Below are positions 23,993 to 31,181 of a stretch of 61,724 bases of DNA, in pieces. This DNA is from Actinomycetota bacterium (GTDB lineage: Bacteria > Actinomycetota > Acidimicrobiia > Spongiisociales > UBA5794). The number at the start of each line of letters is the position of its first letter. Position 1 is the first letter of the stretch. The notes under the pieces were generated by a model. It was not told where the DNA came from and ran no database searches. It was given only the letters and a program-made list of their open reading frames with translations. The position numbers and the translations under genes were made by a program. The stretch lies in the NCBI GenBank assembly GCA_013151445.1, contig JAADIG010000063.1, forward strand, positions 1 to 61,724, given 5' to 3'.

Positions 23993-24862
23993 TTAGAGGA
24001 TGAGCGTGAGGCTGAGCACTGCTGCGACGGCAAGCTGAAGTCTTGCCGTACCTTTAAGCACCGCGATGAAGGCCTGGCCCGAGGTCGCGCGTGATAAACC
24101 TCGCCCAAGCCAAATGCCGACGAGCGACAGTAAACCGGCGAGTACCACAGTCGCCGGATAGCCCGCGTAACGAACGCCGAGCGAGATGCTGACCGAGGTC
24201 GCGATAAAGAGTGCGATGTAGAGCCACACCGAGCGGGTCCGACCGAGCCGGACCGCAAGCGTTCTTTTCCCCGCGGCCTCATCCGTGGGGATATCCCGGA
24301 TGTTGTTGGCAACGAGAATTGCGGTGGCGAGAAAACCCATGGCGACGGCACTCGGAATCGTGTCGGCCTGCCAGGTCCCATCGTGGACGAACCGTGCACC
24401 GATGGTGGCAACGAGACCGAAGAACACAAAGACGAAGAGCTCCCCGAGTCCGAGGTAGCCGTATGGTCGAGGGCCGTTGGTATAGCCGAACGAAGCGATG
24501 ATGCTGGCAACCCCGATTGCGATCACCGGCCACCCCGCGACCCACGTGAGGTAGATCCCGCCGACGGTCGCGATGCCAAGCACGACGGCGACACCCCGCC
24601 ACATGTGTTGCGGGGAGATGAGACCGAGTGCGACGGCGCGCGGCGGGCCAATGCGATCTGAGCTGTCGGTACCTTTGATGCCATCGCCGACATCGTTAGC
24701 GAAGTTCACCGCGACCTGGATCAGCACCGCTGTGACGACAGTGACGGCAAAGACATCGGCTCGGAAGACCTCGTCGCGTACTGCGAAGGCTGATCCGACC
24801 AATACCGGTGCGACCGCGGCCCAAAGCGTCGGTGGCCGAGCGGCAAGGACCCAGGGATTCAC
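23993..24862 (-). CDS. menA: 1,4-dihydroxy-2-naphthoate polyprenyltransferase
   Basis: 289 residues, GTG start. It is an integral membrane UbiA-family enzyme that prenylates DHNA to demethylmenaquinone. The first Asp-rich motif is NDVGDGIKGTD (residues ~55-65), and the second region is RDIPTDEAAGKRTLAVRLG. About eight to nine membrane segments are visible. It lies 16 bases downstream of menB on the same strand, forming a menB-menA unit. The MenG/UbiE methyltransferase that would finish menaquinone is not in the window. Confidence 0.94.
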   Translation of the reverse strand: MNPWVLAARPPTLWAAVAPVLVGSAFAVRDEVFRADVFAVTVVTAVLIQVAVNFANDVGDGIKGTDSSDRIGPPRAVALGLISPQHMWRGVAVVLGIATVGGIYLTWVAGWPVIAIGVASIIASFGYTNGPRPYGYLGLGELFVFVFFGLVATIGARFVHDGTWQADTIPSAVAMGFLATAILVANNIRDIPTDEAAGKRTLAVRLGRTRSVWLYIALFIATSVSISLGVRYAGYPATVVLAGLLSLVGIWLGRGLSRATSGQAFIAVLKGTARLQLAVAAVLSLTLIL

Positions 24863-24878
24863 GCTCCGATCTCCGGCG

Positions 24879-25769
24879 TTAGAAGTGCCACGGGAACTTG
24901 CGGTAATCCTGCTTGCGTTTCTCGAGAAAGGCGTCGCGTCCTTCTACCGCCTCGTCGGTCCCGTAGGCAAGCCGGGTCGCCTCGCCAGCGAACAACTGTT
25001 GCCCGACCATGCCGTCGTCCTGGAGATTGAACGCGTACTTCAGCATTCTTTGGGCCGTTGGGCTCTTGGAGATGATCTCTAACCCCCACTCGAGGGCGAC
25101 GGTTTCGAGCTCGGCATGGTTCACCGCTCGGTTCACCGCTCCCATTGCGACCATCTCGTCCGCTGAGTAGTCGAACCCGAGGAAGAACACCTCGCGTGCA
25201 CGTTTCTGGCCGACCTGGCGGGCGAGCAACGCGGATCCGTATCCGCCATCGAAGGACCCGACGTCGGCGTCGGTTTGCTTGAAGATTGCCCGCTGGCTGG
25301 ATGCGAGCGTTAAGTCGCAAACCACGTGGAGCGAGTGTCCACCGCCGACGGCCCATCCCGGCACGACTGCGATCACGATCTTTGGCATGAATCGGATGAG
25401 TCGCTGGACCTCGAGGATGTGGAGGCGGCCGAGGCGCGCAGGATCAATGCCGTCATCACCCTCGTACTGGTAACCATCCTTGCCGCGGATGCGCTGATCG
25501 CCACCCGAGCAGAAGGCCCATCCTCCGTCTTTCGGTGACGGGCCGTTTCCGGTGAGGAGCACACATCCAACGTCCGAGGTCATGCGGGCATGATCGAGAG
25601 CGGTGTACAACTCGTCCACGGTGTGGGGCCGAAACGCGTTGCGCACCTCTGGTCGGTCAAAGGCGATCCGCACGACACCCCCGGCCCTGGCCCGGTGGTA
25701 CGTGATGTCGGTGAACTCGAACCCATCCACGGCATCCCATGCGGATGGGTCGAAGATTTCTGATACCAC
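24879..25769 (-). CDS. menB: 1,4-dihydroxy-2-naphthoyl-CoA synthase
   Basis: 296 residues from the GTG at 25769, chosen because GGAGG lies six bases before it; longer in-frame readings lack such a site. Crotonase fold: EVRNAFRPHTVDEL, the oxyanion segments FCSGGDQRIRG and PGWAVGGGHSLHVVCDLTLAS, then TDADVGSFDGGYGSALLARQVG, typical of MenB. The C-terminus RKFPWHF is the usual MenB ending. It cyclises OSB-CoA. The gene is divergent from menE with 52 bases between starts, which places the OSB-CoA ligase and the cyclase under neighbouring promoters. Confidence 0.96.
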   Translation of the reverse strand: MVSEIFDPSAWDAVDGFEFTDITYHRARAGGVVRIAFDRPEVRNAFRPHTVDELYTALDHARMTSDVGCVLLTGNGPSPKDGGWAFCSGGDQRIRGKDGYQYEGDDGIDPARLGRLHILEVQRLIRFMPKIVIAVVPGWAVGGGHSLHVVCDLTLASSQRAIFKQTDADVGSFDGGYGSALLARQVGQKRAREVFFLGFDYSADEMVAMGAVNRAVNHAELETVALEWGLEIISKSPTAQRMLKYAFNLQDDGMVGQQLFAGEATRLAYGTDEAVEGRDAFLEKRKQDYRKFPWHF

Positions 25770-25821
25770 GGGAGCCTCCGGTTCGATGTGTCGGGACCTG
25801 TGCGGATACTGTAGTGAGACA
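25770..25821. promoter_or_regulatory. menB / menE divergent promoter region
   Basis: A GATACT hexamer at 25805-25810, twelve bases before the menE ATG, could be a -10 box giving a nearly leaderless menE mRNA. The -35 candidate (TTCGAT, 25782-25787) is weak. The menB Shine-Dalgarno sequence lies in 25770-25781 on the minus strand. Confidence 0.4.
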
Positions 25822-27222
25822 ATGCCGGTTGATCTTATCCACACAGCGCTCATGCGCCACGCCTCGGAGCGACCTGACCTGGTCGCGGTATGTGACCGTG
25901 GGGTCGACGTGACCTACGGCGAGCTGTGGGAGCGAGTGTCAACACTCGCTGGTGCGCTCACGAGAGATATCGCACCCGGCGCGGCGGTGGCGTACATTGC
26001 GGGGCGCAATCCCGAAACGGTTGTGGTGCACCATGCGTTGGCCGTTGCCGGACTCATTGGAGTGCCGATGAACGGCGCTGCACCCGAGGGCGAACGCAAC
26101 GCCCAGTGCGAAGGAGCGGTGGACGTGTCGATCGGCGACGCCTTCCCGGCGTGCCCTCGGCGTATCGAGGCGACCTCAATCGCGGGCTCGGCAATGATTC
26201 AGGACGCCCCGCAACCAGACAGCGTTCATTCGGTGGTTTTCACGTCCGGGACATCGGGGACTCCGAGAGGTGTGATGCTCAGTCACGGCAACGTTGCTGC
26301 CGCCGCCGACGGAGCAGCTTCTCATCTCGGGCTCACCGCTCGTGACCGCTGGCTGGGCGCTTTGCCACTGTTCCACGTAGGGGGCCTGGCAGTTCTGTGG
26401 AGAATGGCATTTGTTGGTGGCGCGGTTGTGTTCGAGGGCGACGACTTCGATGTCGGAGAAATGATTCGTGCAATCAACAGCGGGTCGATCTCGTGGATTT
26501 CCATGGTGCCCACAATGCTGCAACGAGTGTTGGTGCGCGGGGCTGCGCCATCGGTCCGTGTTTCGGTGCTGGTCGGTGGCGGCCCGGTTGATCCTGGCCT
26601 CGTCGCACAGGGTTCAGCGCAGGGGCTGACAATCCTTCCGACCTACGGTATGTCGGAGACGACGTCGCAGGCCGTTACCGCAACTGACGGGGGAGCGTGG
26701 GCGGCTACGCTCGCCGGTCAGCCGCTCCCCGGTGTAACCGTAGAGGTGTTGGACACCGACGGGGTGTCCTCGACGATCGGCACTGGCCGACTCGTCATTT
26801 CCGGTCCCACGGTTGCCATTGGAACAGTCGATGGGGAACGTTTCGATGGTCGTTATGTCACGAACGACATTGGCAACATCGACGAGACCGGTGCGGTCCG
26901 AGTGCTTGGCCGTGCCGACGATGTTGTTATCACCGGTGGCGAGAACGTCCACCCCCAGGAGGTCGAGGATGCGTTGCGTAGCTGTGGCGCAACGGGAGCG
27001 GTCGTATGGGGCGTCGAGGACGACGAGTGGGGTGAGGTGCTCGTCGGTGCGGTGACGCTGGGACCGGAGGCGACAATCAGCTCGGTTCTGGACAAGATGC
27101 GGAGTCGTGTCGCACCCCACAGGGTTCCGAAGCGGCTCTGGTCGGTCGACGAGTTTCCCCTGTTACCAAATGAAAAGATTGATCGCCGTACCGTCAGGGC
27201 AACCCCCTTTCCGTTCTTGTGA
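25822..27222 (+). CDS. menE: o-succinylbenzoate-CoA ligase
   Basis: 466 residues from the ATG at 25822. It is an ANL-superfamily enzyme: P-loop VVFTSGTSGTPRGVMLSH, A5 motif YGMSETTSQ, A8 hinge LGRADDVVITGGENVHPQEVE, catalytic Lys in LLPNEKIDRR. The short length and the position next to menB identify it as MenE rather than a fatty-acyl ligase. The last codons (PFL-stop) lie in the left arm of a 14-bp inverted repeat that ends downstream of the gene. There is no Shine-Dalgarno sequence, in keeping with leaderless expression. Confidence 0.93.
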   Translation: MPVDLIHTALMRHASERPDLVAVCDRGVDVTYGELWERVSTLAGALTRDIAPGAAVAYIAGRNPETVVVHHALAVAGLIGVPMNGAAPEGERNAQCEGAVDVSIGDAFPACPRRIEATSIAGSAMIQDAPQPDSVHSVVFTSGTSGTPRGVMLSHGNVAAAADGAASHLGLTARDRWLGALPLFHVGGLAVLWRMAFVGGAVVFEGDDFDVGEMIRAINSGSISWISMVPTMLQRVLVRGAAPSVRVSVLVGGGPVDPGLVAQGSAQGLTILPTYGMSETTSQAVTATDGGAWAATLAGQPLPGVTVEVLDTDGVSSTIGTGRLVISGPTVAIGTVDGERFDGRYVTNDIGNIDETGAVRVLGRADDVVITGGENVHPQEVEDALRSCGATGAVVWGVEDDEWGEVLVGAVTLGPEATISSVLDKMRSRVAPHRVPKRLWSVDEFPLLPNEKIDRRTVRATPFPFL

Positions 27223-27263
27223 CGCTGGACGTGAATAATCACACCCAAACGTCACAAGAACGG
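27211..27263. terminator. Inverted repeat spanning the menE stop codon
   Basis: CCGTTCTTGTGACG (27211-27224) and CGTCACAAGAACGG (27250-27263) are perfect 14-base arms around 25 bases. The left arm includes the menE TGA. No T run follows. It may terminate menE ahead of the SDR gene. Length (53 bases) and parts of the sequence (CCGTT.T.G, TTTGGG, GTCCA) recall the 52-bp palindrome at 37854. Confidence 0.6.
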
Positions 27264-27282
27264 GGTTTGGTAGTGTTGCGAC

Positions 27283-28065
27283 ATGGATCTTGGACTCACC
27301 GGAAAACGGGCGATCGTTGCGGCCGCATCATCGGGCCTTGGTTATGCGATCGCCGAAGGTTTGGCCCGTGAGGGGTGTCGCGTTGCCATCTGTTCACGAG
27401 ACACCGGGCGAGTCAAGGATGCAGCGGAGGCGCTCCGAGCGGAGACGGGTGCCGAGGTTATCGGCTCCGCGGTTGACGTTTCGGACGAAGAAGCGATCAA
27501 GACCTGGGTGACCGATGTCTCCGAAAGGTGGGGTGGGATTGATATTCTGATCCCGAACGCGGGAGGGCCGACATACGGTGCGTTCGATGATCTGTCCTCC
27601 GAGCAATGGGATGAGGCATATCACCTGACCCTCAAGTCAGCGATTGTTTTCGCCTCATCTGCACGCCCCCATCTCGAACGAGGCTCTGCCGTCCTCTTCC
27701 TCACCTCAATGACTGCGAGACAACCGGTCGGACCCCTGGTCCTCTCGGGGGTGTATCGAGCCGGCGTTGCGATGCTTGCCAAGACACTCGCCGACGAGTG
27801 GGCATCCGATGGGATCCGAGTGAACCACCTCATCCCGGGACGCATCGCGACCGAGCGTGTTGCCCACCTGGACGCGTACGCCGCCGATGCTCGGGGCATT
27901 TCCGTCGACGAGGTTGTTGCTGGATCGTCGAAGGCCATTCCGCTGGGGCGCTACGGCACACCAGGTGAATTCGCATCAGCTGCGGTATTCCTCGTCTCAC
28001 AGGCCGCGGCGTACATCACCGGCGCAACCCTCCAGGTGGACGGCGGCGCACTTCGGGGCGCGTAG
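27283..28065 (+). CDS. SDR-family oxidoreductase with altered active site
   Basis: 260 residues. The Rossmann glycine motif (VAAASSGLGYAIAEG), the NAG motif (LIPNAGGP) and the C-terminal GATLQVDGGALRGA are those of FabG-like short-chain dehydrogenases. The catalytic YxxxK reads SGVYR (before AGVAMLAKTLA): Tyr replaced by Ser and Lys by Arg, while the earlier Ser region is LTSMTARQP. It therefore may not be a standard dehydrogenase. It follows menE by 60 bases on the same strand, but its role there is not evident. Confidence 0.82.
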   Translation: MDLGLTGKRAIVAAASSGLGYAIAEGLAREGCRVAICSRDTGRVKDAAEALRAETGAEVIGSAVDVSDEEAIKTWVTDVSERWGGIDILIPNAGGPTYGAFDDLSSEQWDEAYHLTLKSAIVFASSARPHLERGSAVLFLTSMTARQPVGPLVLSGVYRAGVAMLAKTLADEWASDGIRVNHLIPGRIATERVAHLDAYAADARGISVDEVVAGSSKAIPLGRYGTPGEFASAAVFLVSQAAAYITGATLQVDGGALRGA

Positions 28066-28198
28066 GACCTCAACCGGCTCCCACAAATAGCCAACAACCC
28101 CAATGGATTCAAGGTGCTTGCCTCCAATTCCGATGGGATTAGAGTTGTCTCTTTGCATCACCGGCCTCGCAGTATCCGGTGACATGAGTTGAAAGTCG
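28066..28198. promoter_or_regulatory. Leader region of surface protein with hairpin
   Basis: 133 bases. TCACCGG (28158-28164) and CCGGTGA (28176-28182) form a 7-bp stem with an 11-base loop, 17 bases before the GTG at 28199. It may be an SDR terminator or a leader hairpin. There is no strong promoter hexamer. Confidence 0.35.
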
Positions 28199-30700
28199 GT
28201 GAGGTTCGTGGTCAAGAGTTGGAAGCGACGCGTCTATCTAGTGGCGCTAACTGTCATGTTTTCTGTCATCGTTGTACCGGTGGCCGGGGCGATACCGACG
28301 AATGATGACCTCGACAACGCGTTGTTTGTGACCGATGGTTATTCGGCTGCGACAAATAACGTCGGCTCGACACTTGAGGCTGGCGAAGCCGACGGGTCAT
28401 GTGAGGCCGTGACGGCCGATTGGTCGATGTGGTACGCCTTTACAGCGACGTCGACAGGAAACGCCTTCTTTCGATCGCAGGTGACCGGAGCCAGCGCGAC
28501 GAACTATTTGACCGTCTACGAGATGACGACCGTGGGTCCCCCGCACACCCTCGGTTCCCAGGTTGCCTGTGCGCCGGGACTGAACGCCCTCCAGCAAACC
28601 GTCGCTGTCACGAGCGGCACAACATACGCCGTACGAATATCCGGGGCGTCTGCGGACCTCGGAAAGGACGTCACACTGTCCTACGAAACGACCGGGTCGC
28701 TGGCCGGAACTGTCACCGAGTTCGGGACCTCCAATCCGCTGTCCGGCATTACCGTTCAGGTGCTCGACACGACGGGAACTGCGTTACAGGGTTCTGCAAC
28801 GACTGCTGCCGACGGTACCTGGCAGGCCGAGGTTCCGACCCGCGACGTCATTGTCAAGTTCAGCGATAGCACCAACGTGTACGCCGACCAGTATTACGAC
28901 AACGTGGTATCCAAGGTCGATGCAACGGTGCTCACGGTCCTTGAGGGGGTGACGACCTCGGGCATTGATGCTGTGCTTGCGAACGCGGGGTCCGTGTCGG
29001 GCACCATCACGAGTGATGGCGGTGCGCCGCTTGAGGGCGCTGCCGTATCGATTTACGACACCCCGATACCCAGTTCACCCGTCAAGACCTCCCTTACGGT
29101 TGCGGACGGCACGTATTCGATGGTGGGGGTGCCGCCCGGCGACTATTTCGTTCGGATCAGCCACCCGGACTATTTCGCGGAGTGGTACAACAACGTTCCG
29201 GATTACACGACCGCGACGATCGTCACCGTATCCATCGGTGTCGACTCTGTGGTGAACGCCGCATTGGCTCCGGGTGGTGCGATCTCGGGTGTCGTGACCG
29301 ATGATGGTGGGCAACCGGTCGAGGGGATCCTGATTGACATTTACGAAGCCGAAGGAGTCCTCAAGTACCAACGAATCACTCTCGCGGATGGATCGTACGA
29401 CGTCCCCGGCATGGTTGCGGGAACCTACGCCATCTTTGCGGACGCAGATTCGGGCACGCCCGGAGCGTATCGCGACGAGTGGTGGGATGACTTCGCTCCA
29501 GGTACCCCCTACGCATCCGTCGGCAAGATAACTGTCGCCGCGGGGACCGACGACACGGTGAATTTCATCCTGAACCGGTCGGTTGTGTCGGGCACCGTGA
29601 CGAGCGCTGCCGATTCGCTACCAATTCAGGGTGTCGTGGTCACGCTGCTCGACAGTCTTTCTGGTCAGGTCGGGCAGACAACGACTGACGCTGCGGGGAC
29701 GTACGCCTTCGAAGCGTTCGGGTTCTCTAACCCGCCGTTGAGTGTTTCCTTCGAGGCAACGAACGCATACTTTGTAGACGACGCCTCCACGTCGTTTGCG
29801 TTCACTGCTGGTGATAAGCAGGTTGAAGACATCGTGCTCGGTGTCGATCAGCAGCCGCCGACCATCTCTCCCGGGCAGTCATTCACCGTTCCGGAGAACA
29901 TCGCGGTGAGCGCGATCGTCGGGACCGTGAGCGGTGGCGACAACAACCGGGCCGATACAGTCACCTGGTCGATCACGGGTGGCAACAGTGCGGGTCTCTT
30001 TGCGATCGATACCGCGACCGGCGCCATCAAGACAACGGCCGCTCTCGACTACGAGACGACGAACGCATTCTCGTTAACCGTCGCGATCTCGGACGGGTCG
30101 GCACAGGATTCAACGAACATCGCTATCACGGTGACCGACGTCGATGAAACGATTCCCTCAGCGGGATTCACGGACACGATCGGGACACTGTTCGAGAAGA
30201 GCATCGACTGGATGGCATTCACCGGGGTCACCGCGGGATGCAACCCACCGGACAACGACCTGTACTGCCCCGACGCCACGGTGACCCGAGGCCAGATGGC
30301 GGCATTCCTGGTTCGCGCCCTCAATCTCCCCGCAGCAACCGAGGACTATTTCACCGATGATGACAACTCCATTTTCGAGGACTCGATCAATCGGGTTGCT
30401 CTGGCTGGCATCACCCGCGGATGCAACCCGCCGGAGAATGACCTGTTTTGTCCCAGCGGTACGGTGACCCGTGGTCAGATGGCGGCGTTCCTGGTGCGTG
30501 CCCTCGGATACACGGACAACGGTGGTGGGAACCTCTTCGCTGACGACGACGGATCCATTTTCGAGGCCGATATCGACAAGCTCGCCACAGCCGGTGTCAC
30601 TCGGGGATGCAACCCGCCGGAGAATGACCTGTTTTGTCCCAGCGGCACGGTGACCCGTGGTCAGATGGCGGCGTTCCTGTTCCGGGCTCTGAGCGGCTAG
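28199..30700 (+). CDS. Secreted multi-domain surface protein with SLH-like Cys repeats
   Basis: 833 residues. A signal peptide (VYLVALTVMFSVIVVPVAGA) is followed by a PPC-like beta domain (residues ~38-165), four carboxypeptidase-regulatory/CNA-B-like repeats (~170-560, each starting G.(L/V/I)(S/A)G.V(T).), and a cadherin-like repeat (PENIAVSAIVGTVSGGD...FAIDTATGAIKTTAALDYE, ~565-650). Three C-terminal repeats with GCNPP.NDL(Y/F)CP....VTRGQMAAFL follow, resembling S-layer homology units with an added Cys pair. Such repeats are widespread on Acidimicrobiia exoproteins and probably anchor them to the cell surface. GTG 28208 is an alternative start. Confidence 0.85.
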   Translation: MRFVVKSWKRRVYLVALTVMFSVIVVPVAGAIPTNDDLDNALFVTDGYSAATNNVGSTLEAGEADGSCEAVTADWSMWYAFTATSTGNAFFRSQVTGASATNYLTVYEMTTVGPPHTLGSQVACAPGLNALQQTVAVTSGTTYAVRISGASADLGKDVTLSYETTGSLAGTVTEFGTSNPLSGITVQVLDTTGTALQGSATTAADGTWQAEVPTRDVIVKFSDSTNVYADQYYDNVVSKVDATVLTVLEGVTTSGIDAVLANAGSVSGTITSDGGAPLEGAAVSIYDTPIPSSPVKTSLTVADGTYSMVGVPPGDYFVRISHPDYFAEWYNNVPDYTTATIVTVSIGVDSVVNAALAPGGAISGVVTDDGGQPVEGILIDIYEAEGVLKYQRITLADGSYDVPGMVAGTYAIFADADSGTPGAYRDEWWDDFAPGTPYASVGKITVAAGTDDTVNFILNRSVVSGTVTSAADSLPIQGVVVTLLDSLSGQVGQTTTDAAGTYAFEAFGFSNPPLSVSFEATNAYFVDDASTSFAFTAGDKQVEDIVLGVDQQPPTISPGQSFTVPENIAVSAIVGTVSGGDNNRADTVTWSITGGNSAGLFAIDTATGAIKTTAALDYETTNAFSLTVAISDGSAQDSTNIAITVTDVDETIPSAGFTDTIGTLFEKSIDWMAFTGVTAGCNPPDNDLYCPDATVTRGQMAAFLVRALNLPAATEDYFTDDDNSIFEDSINRVALAGITRGCNPPENDLFCPSGTVTRGQMAAFLVRALGYTDNGGGNLFADDDGSIFEADIDKLATAGVTRGCNPPENDLFCPSGTVTRGQMAAFLFRALSG
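30420..30680 (+). repeat. Near-identical direct DNA repeats inside the surface protein gene
   Basis: A ~74-base stretch beginning GGATGCAACCCGCCGGAGAA at about 30420 recurs at about 30605 with a single base change (GGTACGG versus GGCACGG). It encodes the Cys-containing half of the second and third C-terminal repeats. The first repeat (about 30237) is diverged, so the last two were duplicated or homogenised recently. Confidence 0.85.
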
Positions 30701-30756
30701 CTCACGGCGGAGGGAGGACCGTCATGGTGATTGTGCGAGCGTGATAGGGTTTTGCC

Positions 30757-31152
30757 ATGTCGCTTGCTGATGAAAAATATCTCGTATTGACCACATTCCG
30801 TCGCGACGGGACGCCCGTTCCGACCACCGTATGGGCCGTTCCTCTTGACGATGGCAAGATTGGTCTTTGGACAAGTTCTGGCTCCGGAAAGGCAAAACGG
30901 CTCGCCCACACCGAGGCTGTGACCATCCAACCGTGTGATGCGCGGGGCCGTGTGACGGCCGGTTCGGAACCGTCCGACGCAGTTGCGCATCTTGTTGATG
31001 GCGCTGAGTTTGCGGCGATCCAGGCCAAAGTCAGGGCCAAGTACGGTTTTATGACCAAGCTCACGAAACTGTTGAATTCCATCGGTGGCACGCTCAAGCG
31101 CAATCGGGTTCCCTACGGGGACCGCGGCATTGTGATTACTCCATCGACCTGA
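30757..31152 (+). CDS. PPOX-class F420-dependent enzyme
   Basis: 131 residues, split-barrel flavin/deazaflavin-binding fold. EKYLVLTTFRRDGTPVPTTVWAVPLDDGKIGLWT and GSGKAKRLAHTEAVTIQPCDARG are the landmarks of the small actinobacterial PPOX/Rv2061-type F420 proteins. The substrate is unknown. It lies after the surface protein and convergent with the M3 peptidase gene, with its own start at an ATG following GTTTTGCC; the Shine-Dalgarno sequence is weak. Confidence 0.85.
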   Translation: MSLADEKYLVLTTFRRDGTPVPTTVWAVPLDDGKIGLWTSSGSGKAKRLAHTEAVTIQPCDARGRVTAGSEPSDAVAHLVDGAEFAAIQAKVRAKYGFMTKLTKLLNSIGGTLKRNRVPYGDRGIVITPST

Positions 31153-31181
31153 TCAGCCCGCTGGTGTGCGGGGACCTCAGC

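Noticed and set aside
28066-28198. A cyclic-di-GMP riboswitch before the surface protein
   Set aside because: A GGDEF-EAL gene is in the window and surface proteins can be so regulated, but only a simple 7-bp hairpin is visible and the conserved GEMM core is absent.
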